A stretch of 64,000 bases of DNA from positions 29,760,469 to 29,824,468 of the forward strand of contig NC_047100.1 of assembly GCF_902459505.1 (NCBI RefSeq), written 5' to 3'. Of this stretch, positions 1 to 10,979 are shown piece after piece (within the stretch, counting starts at the first letter, position 1; the number at the start of each line of letters is the position of its first letter). The notes beneath the pieces are model-generated. The model did no database searches. It was not told where the DNA came from and saw only the letters and a program-made list of their open reading frames with translations. Both the position numbers and the translations under genes were made by a program. The DNA comes from Geotrypetes seraphini. Lineage: Eukaryota > Chordata > Amphibia > Gymnophiona > Dermophiidae.

Positions 1-243
1 CACTGGTCTAATGTATCAAACACCATTAGGAAGCTTCAGGATTGCATACCCAATCACTGAGTTTCAAGACTATGCAGAGCATTCCAAGATTCCATTCAGG
101 TCCTGCTACATGAGTGAAATCAACGAAGGCACTTTCAGAACTGTTCAGGCATATTCCTGCATCACTGTGGCATTGTTGAAGAGAACTTTCAGCACTACAA
201 CTCTGAAACACTCTGAGGGAAGCTTCGGAATTCAACAGGGAAT

Positions 244-363
244 CCTTAACCCCTAAACCCTAATACTAACCTGCTAACCCTACCCCTCACTCTAATCCCT
301 GAGCTTAACCCTAAGTCTAATCTTAACCCTATCCCTAAAACCTAAACCCTAACTCTAACCCCA
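244..363. repeat. Degenerate telomere-like CCCTAA repeat
   Basis: Many CCCTAA or near-CCCTAA hexamers (CCCTAAACCCTAATAC, AACCCTATCCCTAAAACC and similar) run for about 120 bases in one orientation. The spacing is irregular, so it reads as an old interstitial telomere-type tract, not a chromosome end, because unrelated sequence flanks it on both sides. Confidence 0.6.
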
Positions 364-1095
364 AGAAAGAAGCCTGCTCACCTGGGTTGAAAGTACTCAG
401 GACATAGGTCCCCATAACCTTAAAAGTGAAAGCCAGCACAGAAGTCCCACAGCAGCAACCAAAGGTGAGTTTGATGCATGAACGTTTGATAAGAAGAATC
501 TTTTATTTTGATGTTTGTTGGAAGCTGAAAATATTCTCCAGTGGGTGAGGTGCATTTTGGTTAGACTTAAAGCATGAACTAAAAGCAGAGAGCAACTGGG
601 GCTGTTTGAGAAGGTTGCTCATTAGAATCCAAGCAGGAAAACAACTTACAGAAAAAGCCTGCAATGTGAGTTGTTTTGCTTTGGTTTTTAGGCTGGTGTT
701 TCAGATTAAAGGAAGAGACCAATTTGCAGGATTTGCCCAAATTCTGTTTCTCTTTTTATAAGGAGTAAATCTGGTAACTCTGTTGTGAGCTTCCCCCCCT
801 CCCCAACTCCACTCTATGTAGCACCCCTCATTTGCCCATTTTCCATATTTAGTGGGCACAACCCAGTTAAGTGGCACTGAATATTGGTGGTTGGCTCCAA
901 ACAATTTTAGCTTCACACCTGTGGTGAGAAGCACTGCCTTAACAAAGGCCTATATGTTGATTTTTAAAATTGTCTATTTATTTGCATTTAGAAGTATGGT
1001 TATTATGTTAGTTCACCCTCAACTTAAAAATACCCAGAAGAAATAACATCTGCCATTTGTATTGTCTACAGAGATTTAAAAAAAAAAAAAAAAAA
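364..1095. other. No supported feature
   Basis: I see no convincing gene or repeat family here. It ends in a run of A at about 1077-1095. A short stretch at 382-418 has the look of a tiny minus-strand exon and is discussed as a weak finding. Confidence 0.4.
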
Positions 1096-1129
1096 GCCTG
1101 CAGGAAGCAGCCTGGATACCTCTCATTGT

Positions 1130-1920
1130 TTACAGCAATCTCAGATATCCCAACCACTGGCATTAAATATCCAGGTTCTTGGACTTAGCAGACCAAGCTG
1201 ATATTTAGCGACTGGCTGGCTAAGGCAAAGTGAAGAAACATAGAAACATAGAAGATGATGGCAGAAATGGGCCACGGCCCAACAAATCTGCCCACTCTAC
1301 TAACCCACCCCCTAATTTCATCCTTGAAGCGATCCCACATGCCTATCCCATTTTCTCTTAAAATCCAGCATGCTGCTGGCCTGAATTACCTGAATTGGAA
1401 GGCTATTCCAATTGTCGACCACCCTTTCAGTGAAGAAATACTTATTGGTGTCACTATGAAATCTCCCACCCCTGAGTTTCAATGGGTGTCCTCTTGTCGC
1501 CGTAGGTCCTTTAAGGAAGAAGATATCATCTTCTACCTCAATTCGGCCCTTGACATATTTGAACGTATCAATCATGTCACCTCTTCCTCTATGTTCCTTG
1601 ATTGAGTACAGCTGCAACTTGTCCAGCCGCTCCTCATACGGGAGGTCCTTAAGTCCTGAGACCATCCTGGTGGCCATTCGCTGAACCGACTCAATTCTCC
1701 GCACATCTTTTTGATAATGTGGTCTCCAGAATTGTACACAATATTCCACATGAGGTCTCACCATGGATCTGTACAACGGCATTATAGCTTTGTAAGTGGG
1801 TCTGTCTAGTTGCTAGCCTTAGCCAGTAGCCGCTGGATATTTGCAGTAACCGGCTATGTTGCATGACAAAGCTGGTCAGCGGCCAATCTGGCAAGCCAGA
1901 TATTCGAGTTTCACAGAGAG
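1130..1920. mobile_element. MITE-like element split by a CR1 fragment
   Basis: Both flanks of the CR1 piece at 1237-1785 carry words such as GGATATTTGCAGTAACCGGC and CATTAAATATCCAGG. These match the wording of the 808-bp terminal-inverted-repeat element at 4455-5262. I infer one non-autonomous DNA transposon of that family interrupted by the LINE. Its ends are approximate and I could not define a target-site duplication. Confidence 0.4.
1237..1785 (-). mobile_element. CR1 LINE, 5'-truncated 3' end
   Basis: The minus strand has an open frame of about 150 codons matching the end of CR1 reverse transcriptase: MPLYRSMVRPHVEYCVQFW, then ESVQRMATRMVSGLKDLPYE, GRGDMIDTFKYVKGR and FFTERVVDNWNSLP. 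The 3' end lies at low coordinates, where the plus strand reads CATAGAAACATAGAAG, the usual CR1 tail on the opposite strand. Only the last fifth of the element remains. The frame is still open, so it is not very old. Confidence 0.88.
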
Positions 1921-1929
1921 AATCATGTT

Positions 1930-3600
1930 TTCAAAATATGGATAATTATTTTTCTCTCAAAGATGTATAACAATAAATGATTTATGTATGAAACCACCAC
2001 CTTGTTTGCCTGTTCTACATGAAAACTGATCAGTAAAGCCAGGTGGACATAACTCCTTTTGAGTTAATGAATCTTTAGAAGTTAGCCATGTCATTGTCAA
2101 GAAGTAAACCACATATAATCTGAGTCTTATTACAACAGACCGAGCATTGCGATAAAAAGGCAGCACCGGAGTGAGTGATTCAACTAGTGAGTTTGATACT
2201 GTATGATCAAAAGCCTGTGGTTTGAGCAGTTTTAGGCTCCTACAAGATGTAATTTTCTTATGGTGAGGTTTCCTATTATAGACTATAATTGGAATATTAA
2301 AGTTAGCATCAGAATGATTACCTAACACTATAAGTAAAGATGGAATAGATATCGGCCAACCAGGTTTACACTGCAAAATAAGCAGAAGACAAAATAACCA
2401 GCGAAAGATATCCATAATTAAAAAGCTCACAGAGCTAACAGTAATATTTATTATTACTAAAATAGTAATAAATGGCTATTTAAATTTTTTTAAATTGCTA
2501 CTGCAATTTAAGTAAAAACATAAAATCATAAAATTAGATTTGCCTACCGAATTATTAGTAATCAACTGCTGTTAGAAATTACCTTCTTAATGCTAGCAAA
2601 GATGCCACGCAAAGGCGCATGCAAAAGGCTGCAAGTTAATCACAGTTAACTCTGCAATTAATGCAATAATTATTAATCATGATTTTCAAAATAAATTATG
2701 AAAAATGAAAAATGGAAGTAAGAAGACTAATCACATTGCAATATTTCCAAATATCCCATCTTTGGTGCGCTCCAGCATCCACCCACAATTCAACATCACC
2801 AGCCTCTCACCCTGGTCTACATTTCCTGCCTGCAACCTGAAGCTTTCCCTCTGACCAGTCCTGCCCATGCAGAAATAGGAAGTGATGTCGGAGGAGGTAG
2901 GATGGACTAGAGGGAAAGCTTTGGAATAGGTCACAATACTACCACTGCCGGGGACCAACAGAAGAACACTTTTAAGGTAGACACCACACTGTGAGTAGGG
3001 AGAGGAGAGCGAGTTGTAGACCCCTAATTAGAACCGGAGGTAGTGAGCTCCAGCAGCCACAAGAAGAGCTTGTTGCTGCTCATGGAGGTGGAGAGCAGGG
3101 AGGGAGAGGGGTTGGATGGTGGGAGGGATATTGATAGAGACACTGGACCCTAGGAGAAAAAGAAATAATGAACCTGGGGAACAGGGATGGAAGAGAAATA
3201 GAAAGATGTTGGATCTGGGGGTGGGAGGGAGGGAGATGATCAGTCTTTTATGGAAGGGACAGAGGATGAGATTTGATCGACTACCTTTCTGTGGTTATAA
3301 TCAAAGCAGTTTACATATTATATACAGGTACTTATTTTGTATCTGGGGCAATGGAGTGACTTGCCCAGAATCACAAGGATTCAATTTAATTAAATACATA
3401 CCTTTACATGTGCGATTATTCATGACTTAAAATTGTTAAATCATGCAATTATGATTTAAAATTTGAAGCAAAATGCAACTCTAATTGTTGTCAGTTTTGA
3501 GATCATGTTCTTACTGGAATTCTGGGCAGTTCTCTGCTCTAGTGTGTTGAATCTGCGTTTTCATGTCATAAGATTGAAAAGGATTAGAAGGCAAACCTAA
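1930..3600. other. Non-coding stretch, mostly unassigned
   Basis: AT-rich sequence to about 2720, then a GA-rich segment (about 2960-3260) that looks like repeat-derived sequence. The open frames here show no recognisable domain and no splice context. Part of 3420-3605 is probably 3' untranslated sequence of the minus-strand gene ending at 3606. Confidence 0.4.
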
Positions 3601-3605
3601 AACTT

Positions 3606-4192
3606 TTATTTGGAATGCTCTAACGCAAAAGTGCATTTCTTGTACGTGGCATAAAGTAAAAGAATGGAGCGCAACAGCTGTTTGCACATTGCTATTGTCA
3701 TTTGAATCTGTGGCTCTTTCAGTCCCATGGGCCACTTGTGCTCACGGCTGATGATTTTAGAAAATGCTGATTTTTCCGAGACCCTGAATGTCCCAGTCCA
3801 TTTGGGGGCTTGAGCAGTGATAATTCTCCCAAACACAGAGTCCACCCCACTTAATCGGACTGGCTCTGGTTTAATGATGTCCTTTTTGTTCTTGATAGTT
3901 CTCTGCTCAGAGGATGAGCCAGGCAGCCTGGAGTTTAGTTCGGCTTCTAGGGCTGTGCTGTCAATGACGCCTGCAAGTTCCTGAAAACGCAGCTGCACTT
4001 CCAGATCGGATGTGTTGGCCTGGAAGCACTGTGCTGCCCTGAAGGGGTGCTTCGTAGAAGGTCTGGGTGTTGTACGTCGCAACCACTGGAAGCTCTCATC
4101 TAGTGGTGTCCATGGTGACCAAAGTTGGTATCCTGCCATACTCACATCTAGCACACAGTAGGGAAAGCTGTTAGATCTTATGTCAGCATTTC
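3606..4192 (-). CDS. Last exon of a two-exon gene of unknown function
   Basis: This exon encodes about 195 residues ending in TAA at 3606. It starts after a clean acceptor (polypyrimidine then TGCATGCAG, AG at 4193-4194). It begins with two bases (GA) that complete a glycine codon with the single G left by exon 1 at 6279, so the phases match. The composition is that of a real protein: [20 protein letters not shown] near the start, a central [20 protein letters not shown], and a hydrophobic, basic end [21 protein letters not shown] see no signal peptide, zinc finger or coiled coil. The tryptophan- and proline-rich first third and the 'VDSVFG' and 'PKWTGTF' words look like conserved motifs, but I do not recognise the family. 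A 3' poly(A) signal was not clearly found. Confidence is high for a genuine exon and none is claimed for function. Confidence 0.78.
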
Positions 4193-4454
4193 CTGCATGC
4201 AAAAAAGTAATATATAAAGTCCACCACCTTCAAGAAAGACCTAAGGTGCCAAACAAAACAGACAAGAAGTTAGGTAAGTTTACAGCCAGAGAATGGGAAG
4301 AAGTACACATACAACTTTACGTTTTAGTATTTTTTATAAATCTAAAAAATCATTTACTAAAACTAGACTGACTCATGTGCTGATAAAAATCTCCAATTTA
4401 CTCCTGTGATTAAAAAATTGTGATTCTATCTTTTTAATTGGCTTAAAAGCCTAT

Positions 4455-5262
4455 GGGGCCGATATTCGGACTACATGAGCTAGCCGGAATGACTCTCGGG
4501 GTTGGTGCTGAGTCCAGATATTCAATGTTGGAACATTTCTGGTAACTGGCATCGAATATCCAGTCTATTCTTGGCAGCTAAATTTATAGCAGCCAAAATC
4601 AGACCAGATTGCCAGATTATAACATAGTAAATGATGTCGGATGCCCAACCATACACGCTCTATAAATTAATAATTTAATAGAAACAGTCCTTCTTCTAAG
4701 ATATTTCTGGGCCAGAAACCCAGAGCTCTGCCCTGTAGTGTGCTTAGGTTCTATCTACTGGAGTCTCCGTCAAAGCTCACTCCAGCCACTGAAGCCCTCC
4801 CTAGCCCGTCCTCAACTGAATAACCATATACGGGATTGGCCGGTGACCAGCGATTATCATCCACGGTAGCAAATTTTGACCTGGATATTCAATGCCAGTG
4901 GTGCCGATGGCTGGATAATTAAGTGACCCAATTTGGCTGCTCAACTTAGCCAGAAAGTGGTCTGAACTAGCCGCTAACCTTTACTATTCAGTTGCCATCT
5001 CACACTGCATATTAGTGCTTAGAAAGCTAAGGGCTTTTTAGCTGGTCAACGCCAATGATAATGATTGAGTAGCTAGCAGCCAGACAGACCCTTCTAAATA
5101 GCAGGTGTATCTTTGGCCGCTCTGACTTAGCTGGTCAGCTGACAAATATTGGCTTGGTCGGCTATGTCTACTACAGCTGAACTTAAAACAGACATTCAAT
5201 GCCAGTGGTCAGAATTTCCGGGTTCACCACCAACCATGGGAAGTAATCTGAATATCAGCCCC
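4455..5262. mobile_element. Non-autonomous DNA transposon (MITE) with terminal inverted repeats
   Basis: The left end GGGGCCGATATTCGGACTAC and the reverse complement of the right end, GGGGCTGATATTCAGATTAC, match over about 20 bases. The flanks are TAT on the left and TAA on the right, consistent with a 2-3 bp TA-type duplication, so a Harbinger-like or mariner-like family is possible. There is no open frame. It lies wholly inside the intron of the two-exon gene (4193-6278). Related sequence flanks the CR1 at 1237. Confidence 0.7.
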
Positions 5263-5389
5263 TAAGTGCTTATGAATGGGGAGAGTACAGGGCTGGATTA
5301 ATCCTTCAATGGGCCCCAGGCATACAAGTATACTGGACCCCTGGCCCCGTCCAAAGTAAAATAATTTTCTTCCAACTTTGCTGTTTGGA

Positions 5390-5720
5390 CATTTTGGGCT
5401 AGATGCACTAAAGATAGCAACTCGATCGCTGTTGGCCGATTCTTCAACAGCAATTGATGGACTATCAAGTTTGCATGCTCAGTGGGCGATTGACACATGC
5501 GTGAAGCCCTAACAGCAGTCACAGTGTCCTATTTAAAAAAAAAAAAAAGCCCCCTGAGCCACCGTCCCCCACCCTGAACCCCAAAAAGATGGCAGAAGGG
5601 ATGCCCACTCCCTCCTGCCAGTAAAGACCTCCCCCTCCCCTCCCACCAAAAAAGGCAGACCTTCCTGTACCTTTTGTTGGGGAGGAGGGGTGCGAAGTCC
5701 ATGTCCTGTAAGAAGTCAGC
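5390..5720 (+). repeat. Dispersed repeat, copy 1 (family unknown)
   Basis: The stretch beginning GATGCACTAAAGATAGCAA and continuing through CGCTGTTGGCCGATT, TTTGCATGC and GGGATGCCCACTCCCTCC recurs in the same order at 21565-21900. The two copies are clearly homologous but diverged. No coding frame or transposon end is obvious. Confidence 0.65.
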
Positions 5721-6239
5721 TGGAATCAGCATCTCGCAACACGCAACACACCTGGAATCTGCCAGGACACCAGTGGTGTAGTAAGGGTAGGAGGCTCCTG
5801 AAAGCGCCCCCACTCCTCCCCTTCACCCACGCCACACTTGCGCGCTTCCTCCCCCCATACCTCTTAATCTTTGCCAGCACGAGCGGCATCTGCAAGCATG
5901 CTCTTTGCGCCAGCATTGGTTTTCCCTCCGACTTGTGACCCAGAAGTGATTTAGAGGGCAACAGTGAGAAGTTGCTCGCGCTAGTGAAGAGAATACGGAG
6001 GTACGGGAGGGATAGTGCGAGGGTGGCGTGGCAGGGTGGTGCCAGCATCTGGGGGGGTCCGCACCCCCTTTACCACGCCACTGACCGCAGCAGTTTGCAA
6101 TACACTGCTCTCATGCATTCTAGGAGTGTCATTCTCAAAAATACTTGCAAATGTGGAAAAGAGCTGTTAGCACTTGCAAGCAGCTGGCCAATGAGCAACG
6201 TGTGAAAAGTCTTCCTAAACGGGTGTAAACCTGTCGCTC

Positions 6240-6520
6240 AGCCCCGCCCTCGCTCGTGACGTCCTCCCCCCTACTCACCGCTGCAAAGGGCGCCTCCCTC
6301 CGCTGCTCTCCTGGGCTGGGCTGGGCTCGGCGCATTTTTCTCTTCGCTGCCTCCTAGCAACCCCACACCAGGCGCGCGCTGCAGCTGCATCCCCGCGGTT
6401 ACCATGGAGCCAGGCGCGAGATGGCAGCTGGAGGACGAGAGGGGCGGAGCCTAGGCCCAAATGCCTGGCGTTGGTTCCAGTAGCCATTTTGGCATGAGCG
6501 GAAGAGACTGTTGCCAGTGG
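6240..6520 (-). promoter_or_regulatory. CpG-rich promoter and first-exon region
   Basis: This short block is much richer in GC and CpG than the rest of the window (GACGTC, GGCGCGCGC, CCCGCGG, GGGGCGGAGC). It overlaps the first exon of the two-exon gene. The GC-box-like GGGGCGGAGC at about 6450 lies just upstream of the start codon on the minus strand. I infer a CpG-island promoter without a TATA box. The exact transcription start cannot be read from sequence. Confidence 0.6.
6279..6405 (-). CDS. First coding exon of the two-exon gene of unknown function
   Basis: The ATG at 6405 sits in a fair initiation context (CTCCATGG). It opens a frame of 42 codons (MVTAGMQLQRAPGVGLLGG...) that ends one base before a strong donor, GCAGCG followed by GTGAGTAG. 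The leftover G joins GA at the start of 3606-4192, giving 714 nt and 237 residues in all. Another frame also has an ATG in this exon (MRRAQPSPGEQ), but it ends in phase 0 and does not continue into the downstream exon, which decides the start. The N-terminus is Ala/Pro/Arg-rich and looks disordered. The intron of about 2.1 kb holds a MITE and part of a dispersed repeat. I infer a broadly expressed gene from the CpG-rich promoter only. Confidence 0.68.
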
Positions 6521-6724
6521 CACAGTAAAGGGGCGCTATCTTGGTGGGGGCAGCGGTGCCACTTTAAGTCTTACTGGCCAAGATTTAAAGAGTTCTGCTG
6601 CTGGAGGACAGTGGGTGGGAGGGAGAGGAGGAAAGAAGAAGAATTGGGGTGAAGGAGAGGAAGGGAGAGATGATCACCTACATACCCCAATTCATAGAAG
6701 ACACTGTCTTATTTTCAGAGAAAC

Positions 6725-7060
6725 ACAGTATCTATAATACCATTTTTTCCATTTATTTTTCATATATACACACAATATAATCTTATTAACAATACATAAC
6801 GGTTAACCCCCAAATTAAACTACGCAAAGCACACCTGGCCTTGGTCACACATGCAGAACACAGATAACCCCTAAGCAAATACAGGACCACAAACTAAAAG
6901 GACTAATATATACAAACCAAACCCTAAAATTCAAGACTCTGCATGCATTCCAACCCTAGAGAAATAGAAACATGCATTTCTTTCTGAACAGTGCAAAATA
7001 TAGACAGAAGATGTCATTTCTCAAAACTGACACAATTCAATCATGAAATTGAAAATAAAA
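6725..7060. repeat. AT-rich repeat segment shared with 61140-61240 and 61910-61990
   Basis: Words such as CATATATACACACAATATAA, TCTTATTAACAATACATAAC and ACACAGATAACCCC recur in the same order around the L1 fragment in the hAT-like element at 60271-62330. This is therefore a relative of that element's interior. Its own ends were not identified. Confidence 0.55.
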
Positions 7061-7249
7061 TCATTTCCCTTATCTTTGTTGCCTGGTGATTTTGGTTTTC
7101 AAACCATCTTTCCCAGTCTCTGGCTGCACTTCCTTCTGTCTGTGCTCTTAACTGTGTATCCAGGGCCACCTTATCCATTCCCTGGTTTTCTCTCCTTCAC
7201 TTACTGCCATAAATCCATCTTTAGCATTAACTTTTAACATTCAACTTTC

Positions 7250-8060
7250 TTCTCAAAATCTACTTTTCCATGCCTTCCCTTCCCATCTATCCGTAAGAAG
7301 GATTTTTTATTCTCTCTTCCCCGTCGCACCCATTGCTGTGCACCATCTCCTCCATCCCTAACCACCATCTCTCATTCTTCTCCCATGGTTAGATATCTCT
7401 GTCTTCCCCCTTCTCCCCTCATATGGTCTGGCATCTTTCGCCTCTCCTTCCCATAGCCTGGAATATCTCTCCTCTTCCATGGTCTGGCATATCTCCCCTC
7501 CCTCTTTCCGAGGTCTAACATCCTCTCCTTTCTGCGGTCTGGCATCTCTCTCTCCCCTCTTTCCCTTCCATTCTGTTATCTGGCATCTCTCTCTCCTTCC
7601 CATTCCAGTAGTCTGACATCTCTCCTCCCTCCCAGTGTAATATTTCTCCCTCCCTCCTTCCTCTCCACCACTATCATGTCCAACAATTCTCCCTCTTTCT
7701 TCTTTTCCCCATATACATCATCTCTCTTTCCCTCTCACGCTACACACATATGTCCAACAATTCTCCGTTCCTTTTCACTCCACCACAGCAGCATTTCTCT
7801 CCTTTCCCACTACTCCAGCTGTACAGCATCTCTCTTTTCTTCCTTTCCTAACCCCCTACCCCTGTGCATTTGTCCTTCCCAACCCCCTGATCATCTGTCC
7901 TCTCTGCCTCCCCATCTCCCTACCCCCTGCACCCATCCTCCTTTCCCTCCTCGTCAGACTCTGCACCCAGCCACCCCTCCCCCTCCTGCCAGACTCTGTA
8001 CCTAGCCTTTCTCCCTCCTCCCCCTGTCAAACTCTGCACCCAGCTCCATCCTCCTACCTC
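7250..8060. repeat. Pyrimidine-rich degenerate minisatellite
   Basis: About 800 bases of the plus strand are almost all C and T, with a loose unit of about 25-35 bases built around 'TCTGGCATCTCTC' and later 'CATTTCTC...CTCCC'. The open frames across it are compositional artefacts. Similar tracts occur at 10430-10850 and 60430-60840, again next to foldback sequence. Confidence 0.65.
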
Positions 8061-8066
8061 TTCTGG

Positions 8067-8422
8067 CCTGGTGGTCCAGAGGTGCAGCGGGCAGGAGCGA
8101 GCTTTCCTCGCTCCTGCCCCGCTGCTAACCCAGTTGATCGCAGCTGGTTTCTTCTGCCACTGAGCAGCAATGAGCTGGAGCGAGCTTTCCTTGCTCCTGC
8201 TTGGTGCTCAGCGACTTCTTTGATTAGCTCCTGTGAATTTTCATGAATCGTGAGAATTCGCGGGAGCCCAAGAAGCCGCTGAGCACCAAGCAGGAGCAAG
8301 GAAAGCTCGCTCAACTCATTGCTGCTCAGTGGCAGAAGAAACCAGCTGCGACCGACCGGGTTAGCAACGGGCAGGAGCGCAGAAAGCTCGCTTCTGCCTG
8401 CTGCACCTCTGGACCACCAAGG
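8067..8422. repeat. Long near-perfect foldback (palindrome) of about 356 bp
   Basis: The left arm, from CCTGGTGGTCCAGAGGTGCA, is repeated as its reverse complement at the right end (TGCACCTCTGGACCACCAAGG). Pairing continues through TTGCTCCTGCTTGGTGCTCA and its partner TGAGCACCAAGCAGGAGCAA to a very short centre near TTTTCATGAATCGTGAGAA. Each arm is about 170 bases with few mismatches. It directly follows the pyrimidine tract. Confidence 0.85.
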
Positions 8423-8775
8423 ATAAAAGCAAGTGGCAATTTTTTGGGGAGGCCACGGCCCCTGTGGCCCCCCATTCCGGTGCCTATGATTAGACCTATT
8501 ATGATTTTTTTTGATTCAATTAACTTTTCCCACCCAATCAAGTGTTTTTGTTTTTTTGTTCAAACGTCCTGGCAGGTTTATTTTGTAACTGTCAAAACCC
8601 CCCCAAAAATGGAGCCACACGGTCCACGCAAAATAATAACAGATAACAACACATCAATGGAACCCAACCAACATAAGAATCAATCAATCTAGTTCCTTTC
8701 AGATTTTTAAGTGTTTGATTTTTCTAATTATTTTTCAATTTATCCTATAAGTTGGAACAAAGATATACAAACATA

Positions 8776-9335
8776 GAACCAAATCTTTTCCAGTGAAGAA
8801 AAAATGATAAAACTAGAGGGCATAATTTGAGGTTATAGGGAGGAAGACTTAGGAAATTCTTCACGGAGAGGGTGGTGAATGCCTGGAATGCCCTGCCGAG
8901 GTAAGTGGTGGAGAGGAAAACAGTGATGGAATTAAAAAAAGCGTGGGATAAAAATAGAGGATCTCTAATTAGAAAACGAAGGATGTAAATTAAAGAACTA
9001 AGGCCGGTATTGGGCATGGCCTGTGTTCTATATATGGTGATTCGATGTAGGATAGGCTGGGGTGGGCATCAATGGGAACTCCACTAATAAGGAAACATGA
9101 GGATGTTACTGCACAGATTATGATAGATATCCTACAAACAACAGGATGGTTGGATAGGCTGGAGTGAGCTTGGACGGCAACTCAACATTTGGAACCTAGG
9201 CCAATACCAGACTTTACAGTCTACGGCCCAGAAATATCAAAGAAGTTAATCTAATCATGTATTTTTTAAATGGGTATAACTTATGGGCAGACTGGATGGA
9301 CCGTTTAGGACTTTTATCTGCCATCATTAATTATG
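8776..9335 (+). mobile_element. CR1 LINE, 5'-truncated 3' end
   Basis: The DNA matches the last part of the CR1 copies at 32791 and 43406: CAAATCTTTTCCAGTGAAG, AGGGCATAATTTGAGG, CACGGAGAGGGTGGTGAATG, then the 3' UTR with GGGCAGACTGGATGGACCG and ATCTGCCATCATTAATTATG. The reading frame is broken, so it is older than those copies. Confidence 0.82.
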
Positions 9336-9344
9336 TTGCAAAGA

Positions 9345-9930
9345 TAATTACTACTATTAATTATTTCTATAGTGCTACCAGACGCACGCAGCACTGCAGA
9401 GTCACAAAGAGTAAGAAAACAGTCCCTGCTCAAAAGAGCTTACAATCTAAACAGACAAACAGGATGTCATGGATATAGTCAAGGGGAAAGGTCACTCAGA
9501 GGGCTGGGTTGGAGGGCAGAAGAGCAGGGTTAAGGATTGAAAGCTATATCAAAAAGGTGAGTTTTCAGTCTGCTTTTAAACAAGGGAAGGGGCTTCATAG
9601 ACAAACTCGGGTAATTTATTCCAGGCATAGGGGACAGCTACATGAAAGGAACAAAGTCTGGAATTGGCAGTGGAGAAGGATAACGCTAAGAGTGACTTAT
9701 CTGAGGAATGGAGTTCTCTGGGAGGTGTATGAGGAGAGAGATTGAGGGGCAGCAATAAGATCTTGAACTGGATGCGATGGCAGATAGGGAGCCAGTGAAG
9801 TGACTTAAGGAGAGGGGTGACATGAGTGTAGCGAGGTTGGTAGATGAGTTGTGTAGCAGAGTTATGCACAGATTGCATGGGGGAGAGGCGACACTGAGGG
9901 ATACGTTAGGAGTAGGTTGCAGTAATGTGT
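9345..9930 (-). mobile_element. L2-type LINE, 3' fragment
   Basis: A minus-strand frame at 9576-9878 carries the conserved C-terminal L2 reverse-transcriptase words HNSATQLIYQPRYTHVTPLL and KSLHWLPICHRIQFKILLL, then the AWNKLP motif near the end. Its 3' end at low coordinates reads ATTTCTATAGTGCTACCAGA, a common L2-like terminus. It abuts the CR1 fragment at 8776-9335. Confidence 0.78.
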
Positions 9931-10429
9931 GATTTTTGTTTGATTTTGCTCACTCACACGGATGAAAATGGGGAGGGGGTTTGACCTGTGATTATATTAA
10001 GGCAGTACCATTCAAGATACATTGGGTCTGCTTCCTTGTATGAGGTCTTTTTATCCCTCTTATAAGTTAAATGGAAAAATAATTAAGAAATCAAATGCTT
10101 AAAAATCTGAAAGGAACTAGATTGACTGGTTCCTATGAGGTTTATTTTGTAGCCTCTTGACCCACTTCACCCCCTCACGCTTTGCCTTCTCGAACCCCAC
10201 ACCGGCACTGTGGTGCAAACAAAATACACATTTAGGTCCTAGCTCACGCTCACTGTCTAACACCAGCTCTGGCAGGACACACATTTCAAATCTGACATAT
10301 TGTAATCACAAAATAGAAAATAAAATAAATTTTTTCTACCTTTTGTTGTCTTGTCATTTTATTCAAATCATGTTGGTCCCAAGCTCTGGTTTTCTTCTGT
10401 TAACTTGCTCATCAGGGTCTTCTGCCCAT

Positions 10430-10850
10430 TTGATGTTTTCTTCTTTCTCCGTGCTGCCCCATCCATCTTTGCACCTTCCCTTCCACTGCCATATCTGACA
10501 TTTCTGTTTCTTCCCATTGTACCATGTCTCTCTATTCTCCTCTGTGCATCTCTCCCTCCCCTCCATTATCATGTGCAAAATTGTTTTCTCTCCTCCCTGC
10601 CCTCCACTCTATGTCCAACATTTCTCCCTCTTCATGCATGTCTCCCTCCCCACCACCATATGCATTTCTCCTCACCCCTTTCTATATCTGTTGCATCCCT
10701 TCCACACCTCCACCCCATCTCCAACAATTCTCCCTCCATGTGCAGCAGCTTTCTCTCCCTCCCTCCTATCTCCCTGTGCAGCAGCTTTTCATCCCTACCC
10801 CCTATTCCCCTGTGCAGCACCTCCTGACTGATTTCCCCCCCCTCCCTTTT
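10430..10850. repeat. Pyrimidine-rich degenerate minisatellite, second copy
   Basis: A C/T-rich plus-strand tract with loose repeats of 'CATTTCTCCCTC' and 'CCTGTGCAGCAGC'. It is followed at about 10856-10970 by an imperfect foldback (GGCCTGCCTCGCCAGGGCTT against GTGACAGGCAGGCCAGGAAC). It has the same layout as 7250-8422. Confidence 0.55.
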
Positions 10851-10979
10851 GGGCTGCAGAAGCTGTTCACGGCCTGCCTCGCCAGGGCTTCCCTCTGCCT
10901 CGTCATCAGTGACAGGCAGGCCAGGAACAGCCTGTTCAGAGCACTGCTTCTGTCAGCTCTGTGATCCCCACAGCAACAC

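Noticed and set aside
7676-8005. Ser/Pro/Leu-rich plus-strand frames in pyrimidine tracts (also 10351-10964 and 60445-60850)
   Set aside because: They are composition artefacts of C/T-rich minisatellites.
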